Assembly: GCA_044226205.1 (NCBI GenBank)
Contig: JBGAHL010000011.1
Span: 80,839-144,838, forward strand
Direction: 5' to 3'
Origin: M3007 sp044226205
Lineage (GTDB): Bacteria; Bacteroidota; Bacteroidia; Chitinophagales; Saprospiraceae
DNA: 64,000 bases
The translations under genes and the position numbers were made by a program. Position 1 is the first letter of the stretch, and every line of letters starts with the position of its first letter. Of this stretch, positions 53,100 through 62,332 are shown in pieces. The notes beneath the pieces are model-generated. The model had not been told where the DNA came from. It worked only from the letters and a program-made list of their open reading frames with translations, and did not search any database.

Positions 53100-54971
53100 A
53101 TGTTCCGCTTCCTGTACGTATGCCTTGGTGTGCTCTTTGCCCACACCCTCCTCAATGCCCAAAACAACCTCTATATCCACCGAAATATCAAAGCCGCGTA
53201 TGAAAAAGGTACGCGCGCTGCCGATGGCCGGCCGGGCGCCAATTATTGGCAAAACCGCGCCGAGTACGTCATGTCGGTCAGCCTGAACCCGAAAAAGCGC
53301 CTGTTGAGCGGGCAATCGACCATCACTTATTACAACAACAGCCCCGATACCCTCAAAATAATCCGGCTCAAACTGGCTCACGATCTTTATCGCAAAAATG
53401 GCCAGCGCGCCTACGACCTGAGTGCCGGCGACATCGACGAAGGGGTCTCTATCAAAACCCTGAACGTCGGCGGCGTGGCAGTGCCTGCCGACAAGCAACG
53501 TCGGACCAATACGTTTTTGGACGTACCACTGGACAATGCCCCGCTTACCCCTAAATCCAGCATTCGCATCCAGGTATCGTGGTCGTACGTGCTGCCGCTC
53601 GACGAAGGCGCACCGCGTGAATTCGCCACCAGCGATGGCAGCGTATTTTTCGTTCCATACTGGTACCCACAGGTAGCGGTGTACGACGATTTGCAGGGCT
53701 GGGCCTCGGCGCCTTATAACGGCTTGCAGGAGTTTTACAACGATTTTTCGGATTACGACGTCACCATTACCCTTCCCAAAGGCTACATGGCCTGGGCAAC
53801 CGGCGAGTTGCAAAACCCTGGCGATGTGCTGGCGCCGGCCGTTCTGGAAAAATGGAACAAGGCGCACACGGCATCGGAAGTCGTCTCTGTTTTTACCGAG
53901 GAGGAGATCAAAAAAGGGAGCGTCTTCAACAAACTCAAACAGCACAGCTTTCATTTTAAAGCCAGCAGCGTGCCCGATTTTGCATTTGCCGCCAGCAACC
54001 GCTACAACTGGGATGCCACCTCGATTGTCGTCGATGACAAAACCGGGCGCCGCACCTTTGTCAGCGCTGTTTACGACACCAAGTCCAAAGATTACTACAA
54101 AGTCTGCCGGATCGGGGCCAATGCCATCCGCCTCATGAGCACCTGGCTGCCGGGTTATCCCTACCCCTACCCTTCCATGACGGTGTTCAATGGCAACGAC
54201 GGCATGGAATACCCCATGATGTGCAACGACGCCAGCACGGGCGACCGCGACCCGACGGGCTTGACGGCCCACGAAATTTCCCACACGTTTTTCCCCTTCA
54301 TGATGGGGATTAATGAACAAAACTATGCCTGGATGGACGAAGGCTGGGCGTCCTTTTTCGACCTCAACCTGACCGACTCCCTTTCCGGCGTCAAGGGCAA
54401 CAACCGTGGCTACGGCTTTTTTGCGGGCAATGAATCCGATGTTCCACCCATGGTCCAATCCCGCTTCCTGAGCAGTCCTGCCTATCGCGGAGCATCCTAC
54501 GCCCGGCCCCAGGCCGCCTATCTCGGCTTGCTCGATTTGCTCGGGTACGATGTATTTCACCGCTGTATGGTAGAGTATATGGACCGCTGGAAAGGCAAAC
54601 ACCCCATGCCGTACGATTTTTTCAACACCTGGAATCAGGCTTCCGGTCAAAACCTCGACTGGTACTGGCGCCCCTGGTTTTTCGAGTGGGGTTATCCCGA
54701 TCTGGGCATTCAGGGGGTTGTGATGGACGAATCGGCCGGCCGTCAGTACATTCTGGTCGAACGTGTTGGCAATCAGCCTGTTCCGATCCATCTTGAGGTG
54801 GAATATACCGATGGGACCAAAGAAACTTTGCACCAGAAGTCGAATGTCTGGCGCGACGGGAAAAGTACCTACCCGATGTATTGCCCGGTAGGGAAAAGTG
54901 TCAAATCAGCGACCCTGGGCAGCCGCACGATACCGGACAGCGAACGCAAAAACAATTCGTGGAGCCTGTAG
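53100..54971 (+). CDS. M1-family metallopeptidase, secreted
   Basis: 623 residues from ATG 53100 (MFRFLYVCLGVLFAHTLLNA, signal peptide); the frame is open upstream only through the repeats. Beta-rich N-terminal domain (30-270), then a thermolysin-like domain with zinc motif H391-E392-x-x-H395 (AHEISHTFFP) and third ligand E414 in MDEGWASF. The exopeptidase GxMEN motif is represented by GMEYPM. C-terminal Arm-like domain region with DWYWRPWFFEWGYPDL. Its last bases and stop TAG lie in the first copy of the downstream repeat array. Confidence 0.92.
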   Translation: MFRFLYVCLGVLFAHTLLNAQNNLYIHRNIKAAYEKGTRAADGRPGANYWQNRAEYVMSVSLNPKKRLLSGQSTITYYNNSPDTLKIIRLKLAHDLYRKNGQRAYDLSAGDIDEGVSIKTLNVGGVAVPADKQRRTNTFLDVPLDNAPLTPKSSIRIQVSWSYVLPLDEGAPREFATSDGSVFFVPYWYPQVAVYDDLQGWASAPYNGLQEFYNDFSDYDVTITLPKGYMAWATGELQNPGDVLAPAVLEKWNKAHTASEVVSVFTEEEIKKGSVFNKLKQHSFHFKASSVPDFAFAASNRYNWDATSIVVDDKTGRRTFVSAVYDTKSKDYYKVCRIGANAIRLMSTWLPGYPYPYPSMTVFNGNDGMEYPMMCNDASTGDRDPTGLTAHEISHTFFPFMMGINEQNYAWMDEGWASFFDLNLTDSLSGVKGNNRGYGFFAGNESDVPPMVQSRFLSSPAYRGASYARPQAAYLGLLDLLGYDVFHRCMVEYMDRWKGKHPMPYDFFNTWNQASGQNLDWYWRPWFFEWGYPDLGIQGVVMDESAGRQYILVERVGNQPVPIHLEVEYTDGTKETLHQKSNVWRDGKSTYPMYCPVGKSVKSATLGSRTIPDSERKNNSWSL

Positions 54972-55430
54972 CGCCGACCTCGAGGTCGGCGACTGCCACG
55001 GGGAATACCACAAAACCCACGGCGGGGTTTTCGCGGCATTTTCTTTTGCGGCAAGTGTCTGCGATCGTGCGCCGACCTTGTAGCGCCGACCTCGAGGTCG
55101 GCGACTGCCACGGGAATACCACAAAACCCACGGCGGGGTTTTCGCGGCATTTCTTTTTGCGGCAAGTGTCTGCGATCGTGCGCCGACCTGTAGCGACGAC
55201 CTCGAGGTCGGCGACTGCCACGGGGGAATACCACAAAACCCAGGGCGAGGTTTTCGCGGCATTTTCTTTTTGCGGCAAGTGTCTGCGATCGTGCGCCGAC
55301 CTGTAGCGCCGACCTCGAGGTCGGCGCATGCCACGGGGAATACCACAAAACCTACGGCGGGGTTTACCCGGCATTTTCTTTTGCGGATAATGATTGCGAT
55401 CGTGCGCCGACCTCGAGGTCGGCGCTACAG
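54968..55430. repeat. ~111-bp tandem repeat, four copies, with GCCGACCTCGAGGTCGGC palindrome
   Basis: Copies start TGTAGCGCCGACC at 54968, 55079, 55189 (TAGCGACGACC variant) and 55302, spacing 110-113 bp; a fifth palindrome lies at about 55406. Each copy contains the palindrome, a GACTGCCACGGGGAATACCA stretch, CACGGCGGGGTTTTCGCGGC and TGTCTGCGATCGTGCGCCGA. It ends in GTCGGCGCTACAG stutters. The same palindrome borders the upstream side of the peptidase gene. Confidence 0.92.
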
Positions 55431-55470
55431 GTCGGCGCTACAGGTCGACGCTACAGTTCTAAAAATCAAT

Positions 55471-55478
55471 TACTTTTG
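55471..55478 (+). promoter_or_regulatory. Promoter -7 box of the SPOR gene
   Basis: TACTTTTG, exact consensus, 44 bp before ATG 55523 and just beyond the repeat array. Confidence 0.5.
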
Positions 55479-55522
55479 CCCATCCTCCCATTTCGCCAAC
55501 GCTGACCAAACTCATTTTTCGC

Positions 55523-56194
55523 ATGAAATCGAACAGCCTTTTCACTTACGTCATCTACGCTTTGTTACTCGGTCTGATCCTGATCGCCGGCTATAAGGCC
55601 TGCCAGATCCGTCAAGAGCAAGCCCTTCAAAAGAAAGAACGGGAAGAACTCGAACAGGTCATGCGCAATCTGGGGTATACCAACGACTCTACCGCCAACG
55701 GAAGCAGCTACCTCGGCGGCGCTGACAGCAGCACAATCACTGCCAAAAGTGCGCCCGTCACGACGACGGCCACCAAATCAACGAGCTCGACGCCCAAAGT
55801 ATCCGCCAACGGAATCGAGGAGGACGAGCCTGCCGCTAAAACTGCCAAACCCGCTACCAATACGGCCAAACCGCTGGCTTCGGCGCCCACCACAACCAGT
55901 ACCAGCGCCAAAACCAGCACCAGCACGCAGCCTTCCACCCTTTCCGGAAATGTGCCCAGCTACGGTGGCCGCTACCTGGTAATCACAGGCGCTTTTAAAC
56001 AAATGGAAAACGCCCGCGACGAAATGGAAACCCTCGTAAAAGCAGGCTACCGCAACGCCGAAGTCAAGAAATTTACCGGCGCCTGGGCGCACGTGATCGC
56101 GCTGCGCACCAACGACAAAGCTGCCGCAGAACGGGCCGTTCAAAAACTCAAATCGGAAGGATACCCCGGCGCATATTTGAAAGACTCGAAATAA
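55523..56194 (+). CDS. Membrane-anchored SPOR-domain protein
   Basis: 223 residues. One N-terminal helix (about 7-27, VIYALLLGLILIAGYKACQI), a short charged coiled coil (28-45), a long Thr/Ser/Ala/Pro-rich linker (55-140) and a SPOR domain (about 148-222; RYLVITGAFKQMENARDEME, AWAHVIALRTNDKAAAERAV, LKSEGYPGAYLK). Such proteins cross the periplasm to bind septal glycan and take part in division or wall remodelling. A strong terminator follows. Confidence 0.9.
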   Translation: MKSNSLFTYVIYALLLGLILIAGYKACQIRQEQALQKKEREELEQVMRNLGYTNDSTANGSSYLGGADSSTITAKSAPVTTTATKSTSSTPKVSANGIEEDEPAAKTAKPATNTAKPLASAPTTTSTSAKTSTSTQPSTLSGNVPSYGGRYLVITGAFKQMENARDEMETLVKAGYRNAEVKKFTGAWAHVIALRTNDKAAAERAVQKLKSEGYPGAYLKDSK

Positions 56195-56215
56195 ACTTCG
56201 GGTCGATTCGCGATA

Positions 56216-56260
56216 AAAAAAGCGGGTCATCCGGTTAAACCCCGGATGACCCGCTTTTTT
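56216..56260. terminator. Strong bidirectional terminator
   Basis: A perfect 19-bp stem, AAAAAAGCGGGTCATCCGG (56216-56234) with its complement at 56242-56260, loop of 7 nt, with T-runs at the 3' end on both strands. It ends both the SPOR gene (plus) and the AMP nucleosidase gene (minus). Confidence 0.95.
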
Positions 56261-56276
56261 GTGCCCAAACACCCGT

Positions 56277-57134
56277 TCAGGCTTCGAAACGCAGGTGCTT
56301 GACCGTCTTTCCCCGGTTGATTAGTTGTTTGAGCGACTCCACCCCGATCGTCAGGTGTATCTGGGCAAAATTGGCCGTCACCACCCGGTCGCTGGCTTCC
56401 GTTTTTACCCCTTCTGAAGTCATGGGCATATCGCTTACGAGCAACAGGGCCCCCGCCGGCATCTGGTTTTTAAATGCCGCGACGAAGATCGTGGCGGTTT
56501 CCATATCGATGGCGATGCAACGCAGGTCGCGCAGTCGTTTTTTAAAATCCTCGCGGTGCTCCCAGAGCCGTTTATTGGTCGTGTACACCACGCCGGTCCA
56601 GTAGTCGCGTTCAAAATCGCGGATCGTGGTCGAGACTGCTTTTTGCAAGGCGAATGCAGGAAGCGCAGGCACCTCGGGCGGCAAATAGTCATTACTGGTC
56701 CCCTCGCCCCTGACGGCGGCGATGGGCAGAATGAGATCGCCAACCTGGTTTTTCCCTGTTTTCAAGCCCCCGCATTTGCCCAAAAATAAAACCGCTTTGG
56801 GCTTGATCGCTTCCAGCAAGTCGATGATCAGGCCAGCATTCGGGCTCCCGATGCCGAAATTGATGATGGTAATATTGTCGGCCGTAGCTGCTTGCATGGG
56901 GCGGTCGGCGCCATAGATCGCAACATCGTGCTGGTCGGCAAAAGTGCGTACGTAACCGCTGAAATTGACCAGCAAAATATACTCCCCGAATTTCTCCAGC
57001 GGCATGCCCGTGTAGCGCGGCAACCAGTCTTTTACGATGCCGGCCTTCGACTGTTTTTCCCGCTCGAACACTTCAAATTCAAGCGCGTCGATGTCTTCCG
57101 GGAGTAGTTTGGGGGTGTCGTTTGTTTCTTGCAT
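56277..57134 (-). CDS. amn: AMP nucleosidase
   Basis: 285 residues from ATG 57134 (MQETNDTPKLLPEDIDALEF); the frame to 57179 would extend past the promoter. Nucleoside-phosphorylase fold: TIINFGIGSPNAGLIIDLLE, VLFLGKCGGL, GEGTSNDYLPPEVPA, and the base/ribose-binding CIAIDMETATIFVAAF with VSDMPMTSEGVK. Bacteroidota AMP nucleosidases of this length split AMP into adenine and ribose-5-phosphate. Single gene, with a terminator downstream. Confidence 0.9.
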   Translation of the reverse strand: MQETNDTPKLLPEDIDALEFEVFEREKQSKAGIVKDWLPRYTGMPLEKFGEYILLVNFSGYVRTFADQHDVAIYGADRPMQAATADNITIINFGIGSPNAGLIIDLLEAIKPKAVLFLGKCGGLKTGKNQVGDLILPIAAVRGEGTSNDYLPPEVPALPAFALQKAVSTTIRDFERDYWTGVVYTTNKRLWEHREDFKKRLRDLRCIAIDMETATIFVAAFKNQMPAGALLLVSDMPMTSEGVKTEASDRVVTANFAQIHLTIGVESLKQLINRGKTVKHLRFEA

Positions 57135-57152
57135 AAACCTTGTTTTTCCTGA

Positions 57153-57160
57153 CAAAGGTG
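57153..57160 (-). promoter_or_regulatory. Probable promoter of the AMP nucleosidase gene
   Basis: CACCTTTG on the minus strand (7 of 8 match), 19 bp before ATG 57134. Confidence 0.4.
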
Positions 57161-57211
57161 GTATAAAAGCGCCGTTCAATACATGAATTTTAGCAATGCC
57201 CTATTGCCTGG

Positions 57212-60172
57212 CTACTTCGTCGGTATCAGCGAACGGTAAACCACCGACTGCAGTCTGGGTCTGTAATCGCCCGTTATCAAGCGGTTGTTTTCCATGGTCG
57301 GATAGGTTCGGTTGGATAAAAATACAAAGATAAGCCGTTGATCGGGGTCGGCCCACACCCCGATTCCGGTGAAGCCCGTATGACCAAACGTATTGATGCC
57401 GGCCAGTTCGCTGACGTTTTGGGAGGCGCGCGGGTCCAGTTCTTTCATGTCAAAACCAATGCCTCGTCGGGTGCTGCCGGGGTAACGCGTCGTCCAGGCA
57501 TCCACCGTACCGCGGTTGATGTAATGCGTGTTGAAATATTCTCCGCCGTTGAGCAACATCTGGAAAATCTTGGCCAGATCGTTGGCATTGGAAAACAACC
57601 CGGCATGCCCGCTCACGCCACCCAACTGGGCGGCGCCCATGTCGTGGACATAACCTTGCAGGCGCTGGTGCCGAAAATAGGTGTCTTCCTCCGTCGGCAC
57701 GCAACGGTCGACCCATCCGCGTTTCCAGGGGGTAAAGGTGGTCGTAGCGAGCCCCATCGGCCGGTAAAAAGTGGCGTCCGCGTACTGGTCCAGGGTCTGG
57801 CCGGTGATGTTTTGTAAAGCCCTCGCCGAGAGATAAAGACCCAGATCGGAGTATTTGTATTCTTTTTTGGGCAATAATTCGGACCTGAAAATGGTATTCC
57901 AGATGGTATCCACCCACGCATTCTCCATGTACATGCCAGGCGCAACCGGAATATTGGAATCCTCGTCGGGTTCGCGGTGGTAAATGTGCTGATCCGGCAA
58001 ACCGTCGTGCAAGGTGCGTTGGTAAAACGGTATCCAGGCTTGCAGCCGGGCGTGGTGCGCCAGAATATCGCGGGTCAGCAGGTCTTTTTTATTGGTTTTG
58101 GTCAATTCCGGCACATAGGCGCTCATAGGCTTGTCGAGGCTGAAACGCCCTTCGTCCGTCAGTCGCATGAGCGATATGGTGGTCGCACCGATTTTGGTGA
58201 CCGAGGCAAGATCGTACAGGTCATCGAGCGTCACCGGCGCCGCGAGCGAATCGTAGGTAAGGTGCCCGTATGCTTTTTGCCAGACGACCTTGTTGTCTTT
58301 TACGACCAATATTTGACAGCCCGGCGCAGCGCCTGCCGTGATCAGTTCCGCCACCAGATCGTCCATGTGCGCTAGGGTGTCGCTGTTCATTCCGACGGCC
58401 TCGGGGAGGTCGTAACCCATTCGTTTTGAGGGGTATTGCACCACCAGCCCCTGGCCGAATTTTGCATTGCTCGAAACGCTGACGGGCAAAATACCGCTCA
58501 GGTCACGGGCGCCAAACCAGGCCTGGGCCGCCAGTTCCTGCGTGATCGGATCGTCGTTATACGCCACAAGTACCGAGCGGCACGGCTCGAAATATTTCAG
58601 GCTGTACGGGTTGCCGAACACCGTCAGCGCGGTGGGCACTGCCGCGTCAAGGCGGTTGATAAAGGCGATCAGACTGTCGTTGAGCCCGAAAGCATCGGAC
58701 GCTTTGGAGCGCATGTTATGCAGGCCCACGAGCACGGCATCGTAATAACAAAGCGAGTCCAGCAGGGTCCTGGCCTGGGCAGAATCGAGGCTTTTGGGCA
58801 CATTGAATCGGTGAATCGGCGCGTAATAGCCACAGTAGGTTTGAAAAACCGTTCGATTGGTGTCGCCGATGGACAATACGGCCAGCCGGCGTCGCTCAAG
58901 ATGGTCAAAACCTGCGAGCCCCTGGCGGTCGCGCACGAGGGTGAGGGCATTTTCCACGAGACGGCGTTTGAGCAGCCAGGCTTGCGGGCTGTTCAGGTCG
59001 CGGCGGATGTTTGCCACTTCGACGCGTTGCGGGGTGGTGAGCCCGAGGCGGTATTTGGCGCGCAACACGCGGCGTACACTGGCTTCCATTTGCTGGCGGT
59101 CGAGCGTACTGTCGGCCAGGGCGCGCTGCACGGCAGCCACGGCGGCGCCTACATTTGCCGGCAGCAGGACGATGTCGTTGCCGGCGCGCAGGGCTTCCAC
59201 GTCCGCTTCTCCCGGGCCGAAATATTTGGTTACGCCCTGCATTTCCATGGCATCGGTAAAAATTAGTCCCTGAAAATCAAGCTTTTGCCGCAAAAGGCCC
59301 GTCACCACTGGCCGACTCAAAGTAGTTGGCCGATTGGGTCGGGGGTCGAAAGCAGGCATATTGAGGTGGGCGACCATGACGCTTCCGATCCCGTTTTTCG
59401 CCAAAAAACGGAACGGGTACAACTCGAGGCTATCGAGCCGCGCCGTGTCGTGCGCGATCAGCGGAAGGTCGAAATGCGAGTCGGTATTGGTATCGCCATG
59501 CCCCGGAAAATGTTTGGCGCAGGCGAGAATTCCGCCATCCTGCATACCCGACATCAGCTGAAAACATTTGGCCGCCACGTTGTAGCGGTCTTCGCCGAAT
59601 GAGCGGTCGTTGATGACCGGGTTGGCGGGATTGTTATTGATATCGGCTACGGGAGAAAAATTGACATGAACACCCAGGCGGCGGCACTGGCGGGCCATTT
59701 CGCGCCCCATGTCGTACAACAGGGCGTTGTCGCGAATGGCGCCCAGCATCAACTGACGCGGGTAGGTGATGGCCGTTTCCTTGAGTCGCATGCCAAGCCC
59801 GTACTCGGCATCCATCGAGATCAGGAGCGGGATGCGGCTGGCGGCCTGGTAGCGGTTGGTCAATTCTGCCTGACGCTCTGGAGTGCCCTGGAAAAAACAC
59901 AGGCCGCCGACCTTGTACTGCCGGATGAGGTCTTCAACGCCTTGTTCGTAGGCCGCGTCTTTGTCGGAGTGCGCGCGCAGCATAAAGAGCTGACCGATAC
60001 GCTCTTCCTCGGTCAGTGCATTAAACACGGAATCGACCCACTTTGCCTCGTTCGGATCGGGGCTTTGCGACAAATCGTAGGGACGGCGACCGGTAAAACT
60101 CAGGGCCAGCAAGGCGAATAACAGCAGCGCAATGAATGAGAATCTCACAGGCAAACAGTGTGTGGAAAGCAT
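57212..60172 (-). CDS. GH3 beta-N-acetylhexosaminidase fused to a beta-lactamase-family serine hydrolase
   Basis: About 986 residues from ATG 60172 (MLSTHCLPVRFSFIALLLFA, signal peptide); an ATG at 60196 is possible. GH3 N-terminal domain (about 40-370) with KHFPGHGDTNTD (about 218-229) and the nucleophile Asp in IFTDAMEMQG (about 303-312), the hexosaminidase signatures; a GH3 C-terminal-type domain (about 400-570); then a class C beta-lactamase-like domain (about 600-985) with SVTK (about 655), a Tyr in KYSDLGLYLS and HTGFTGIG. Likely a peptidoglycan-recycling or glycan enzyme in the periplasm. The second beta-lactamase motif is YSD rather than YxN. Confidence 0.93.
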   Translation of the reverse strand: MLSTHCLPVRFSFIALLLFALLALSFTGRRPYDLSQSPDPNEAKWVDSVFNALTEEERIGQLFMLRAHSDKDAAYEQGVEDLIRQYKVGGLCFFQGTPERQAELTNRYQAASRIPLLISMDAEYGLGMRLKETAITYPRQLMLGAIRDNALLYDMGREMARQCRRLGVHVNFSPVADINNNPANPVINDRSFGEDRYNVAAKCFQLMSGMQDGGILACAKHFPGHGDTNTDSHFDLPLIAHDTARLDSLELYPFRFLAKNGIGSVMVAHLNMPAFDPRPNRPTTLSRPVVTGLLRQKLDFQGLIFTDAMEMQGVTKYFGPGEADVEALRAGNDIVLLPANVGAAVAAVQRALADSTLDRQQMEASVRRVLRAKYRLGLTTPQRVEVANIRRDLNSPQAWLLKRRLVENALTLVRDRQGLAGFDHLERRRLAVLSIGDTNRTVFQTYCGYYAPIHRFNVPKSLDSAQARTLLDSLCYYDAVLVGLHNMRSKASDAFGLNDSLIAFINRLDAAVPTALTVFGNPYSLKYFEPCRSVLVAYNDDPITQELAAQAWFGARDLSGILPVSVSSNAKFGQGLVVQYPSKRMGYDLPEAVGMNSDTLAHMDDLVAELITAGAAPGCQILVVKDNKVVWQKAYGHLTYDSLAAPVTLDDLYDLASVTKIGATTISLMRLTDEGRFSLDKPMSAYVPELTKTNKKDLLTRDILAHHARLQAWIPFYQRTLHDGLPDQHIYHREPDEDSNIPVAPGMYMENAWVDTIWNTIFRSELLPKKEYKYSDLGLYLSARALQNITGQTLDQYADATFYRPMGLATTTFTPWKRGWVDRCVPTEEDTYFRHQRLQGYVHDMGAAQLGGVSGHAGLFSNANDLAKIFQMLLNGGEYFNTHYINRGTVDAWTTRYPGSTRRGIGFDMKELDPRASQNVSELAGINTFGHTGFTGIGVWADPDQRLIFVFLSNRTYPTMENNRLITGDYRPRLQSVVYRSLIPTK

Positions 60173-60354
60173 TTGAACGGGGGCAAATTTGGGCAAAATT
60201 TTGCGGATGAGGCCCCGGCCGTTTTCATGCGGTCGGCTGCCGAAGCCTTTTATGCTATTTTTTATGCTTAAAAGCGCTTATTTACGTTCTTTGCCTCAGT
60301 GGTAACATTTACCCAAAACCGTGTATTCACTTAAAAAAACTTATTGCCGCACAC

Positions 60355-61305
60355 ATGAAAAATCTCCTTTTTCCCGCCTTGCTCCTGCTCTGCCTGACGA
60401 CGACCGGCCTTCTGGCGCAAAACCCTGAAAGTTACACCAACACGCGCAGCGAAAAACACCGTCAGTTTCCGGGGACGAATATCTGGGTTGTTCCGTCCCG
60501 GGGGTTTTCCCCCGAGGTGAAGGCTTCGCCCGGTTTTTACAAAGACGAGTTCAATTTTGTCGTGGTGGAAGAACTGGTCGGCAGCAATTTCCAGTTTGCC
60601 TACAATATCCGCCGGCAAATGGATGAGTCCTACACCTTTCAGGCTGAAAAACGGATGAAAATCAATGGTTTGGACGCTTGTGAACTTCAATATTTCGACC
60701 CCGGCGCCCGCAAGGTCGGCTGCCATACGCTGATCATCGGCAACCAGAATTTTGCCGCGATCATTCGCTTTTTTTATCGAACGCCCGAAACGACGCCCGA
60801 AGCAGTGGCCGCTTGCCTGCACTCGGTTTTTGTCGATGTTGACCAATACCCCAATCCCGTGTCGGATGCGGGTTTTTCCTTCGACCCTTCCAGCCAGGGG
60901 TACGGCCTTGTACACGAGGAAGACGGTCTGCTGTTTTTTGCCCCGATGAACACTCCGGTCAATGGCGAATCGGTGTCGGCCATGCTGGTAATGTCGCGGA
61001 TGAATAAAAGCGATATGGGCGGGCAGGTCCCTGCCTTGCCGGAATTTCATCAAGCCATGATCTCCGACATGTCGCTGGAGGATGTAACTGGGCTCACGGA
61101 AATTCCGGCCGGAACGCCCACCACTTTCAACGGATACCCGGCGATGGAATCCGCCTCCGGCACACAGGCAAACAAAGGCCAGGTGTATGTAATATCCGTC
61201 GAGACGAACGACGCTTTTTTTATCGCCGTCGCCACGACCAAGCCGGGTTTTGACCCCGAAATACCTAAAATGCGACAACTCATAAAGTCCGTTACAATAC
61301 ACTGA
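60355..61305 (+). CDS. Secreted protein of unknown function
   Basis: 316 residues with a signal peptide (MKNLLFPALLLLCLTTTGLLA). The mature part has two similar-sized alpha/beta segments (about 40-155 and 165-315) with phrases such as FYKDEFNFVVVEELVGSNFQ and VYVISVETNDAFFIAVATT, suggesting a duplicated PsbP/DcrB-like fold; this is only a structural impression. An S41 peptidase gene begins 7 bp downstream, so the two are surely co-transcribed. No motif indicates an enzyme. Confidence 0.75.
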   Translation: MKNLLFPALLLLCLTTTGLLAQNPESYTNTRSEKHRQFPGTNIWVVPSRGFSPEVKASPGFYKDEFNFVVVEELVGSNFQFAYNIRRQMDESYTFQAEKRMKINGLDACELQYFDPGARKVGCHTLIIGNQNFAAIIRFFYRTPETTPEAVAACLHSVFVDVDQYPNPVSDAGFSFDPSSQGYGLVHEEDGLLFFAPMNTPVNGESVSAMLVMSRMNKSDMGGQVPALPEFHQAMISDMSLEDVTGLTEIPAGTPTTFNGYPAMESASGTQANKGQVYVISVETNDAFFIAVATTKPGFDPEIPKMRQLIKSVTIH

Positions 61306-61312
61306 TTATCGT

Positions 61313-62332
61313 ATGAAATCGACAAACCTGTTCCTCTTTTTTGCCCTGTTAATTGGCCAGGCCAAAGCCCAAATGCCCGACCCCGCGCTTCGCCCCTGCC
61401 TCGACAGCGTGCTCCATTTTGCACAAACAAACGCCCTCAAACGCGACGAAGTCAACTGGGACAGCATCCGCGCCCTCGTGTACGCCCGTGCAGCCGGCGC
61501 GCAGGCGCCCGGCGATCTCGGCCCGGCTTACTGCGCCCTGCTCGGCGCCCTGGGCGATGATCACGGCAGGTTTGTTTATCAGAATAATGTGATTGGATAC
61601 TGGTACGGCGAGTTGAAAGAAAACCAGAAAGACATCGATCCCAACATGTGGGGCGCCGTGCAGGGCGGACTGTACCCCATCCGGTCGGCGATCCTGTCCG
61701 ACTCGGTCGGTTATCTGCGATTGCCGGGCCTCAGCGTGGGCGACAACGTCCAAATGGCCGCCGAAATCCGATGGCATTTCAATATCCTGTTGGACCAGGG
61801 CGCCACCTGCTGGATCATCGATCTGCGCGGCAACGGCGGCGGCAATATTTTTCCCATGCTCGAAGGCATCGGCCCCTTGCTCGGCGACGGCCCGATCGGC
61901 AGCCACCGCGACCCGGTCGCGCGTTCGGAATTTCCCTGGACCATCCGCGACGGCAACTTTTTTTACGGCGAATACGAAGCCGTGCATTTGCCCAATACCG
62001 CCGGCGTACCCAAAAACGCCAGGGTGGCGGTGCTGACCAGTCGCTACACGGCCAGTTCGGGTGAAATGGTGGCCATTTCGTTTAAAACACGACCCAACAC
62101 CCGTTTTTTTGGCGAAAAAACCGGCGGAATGGTCACCATCACCAATTGGGCGCAGCCCTGCGAAGACCTGACGGTGACGCTCTCGGCCGCCTACTGCGCC
62201 GACCGTACGGGAAGGGTGTACCGGGAATACGTGGATGTGGACGAAGTCGTACCGTTCCAGATCACCGAAGAACTCGACGACGACCCGGCCGTGCAAAAAG
62301 CGCTCTCCTGGCTCAAAAACCAGGGGAAGTGA
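61313..62332 (+). CDS. S41-family peptidase, secreted
   Basis: 339 residues, signal peptide (MKSTNLFLFFALLIGQAKAQ). S41 (C-terminal processing / tail-specific) protease core: VGYLRLPGLSVG, ATCWIIDLRGNGGGNIFPML, and the Ser region RYTASSGEMVAISF (about 244-256) followed by FFGEKTGGMVTITNW. There is no PDZ domain, so it resembles the short Bacteroidota S41 group. Operon with the unknown protein 7 bp upstream. Its last 20 bp overlap the convergent glycosyltransferase gene. Confidence 0.9.
   Translation: MKSTNLFLFFALLIGQAKAQMPDPALRPCLDSVLHFAQTNALKRDEVNWDSIRALVYARAAGAQAPGDLGPAYCALLGALGDDHGRFVYQNNVIGYWYGELKENQKDIDPNMWGAVQGGLYPIRSAILSDSVGYLRLPGLSVGDNVQMAAEIRWHFNILLDQGATCWIIDLRGNGGGNIFPMLEGIGPLLGDGPIGSHRDPVARSEFPWTIRDGNFFYGEYEAVHLPNTAGVPKNARVAVLTSRYTASSGEMVAISFKTRPNTRFFGEKTGGMVTITNWAQPCEDLTVTLSAAYCADRTGRVYREYVDVDEVVPFQITEELDDDPAVQKALSWLKNQGK

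Noticed and set aside
53064..54833. Minus-strand open frame of 589 codons
   Set aside because: Antisense to the M1 peptidase gene, which has its full zinc motif.
54869..55374. Several overlapping open frames on both strands with repeated peptide units
   Set aside because: They translate the 111-bp tandem repeat in different frames and do not look like repeat proteins.
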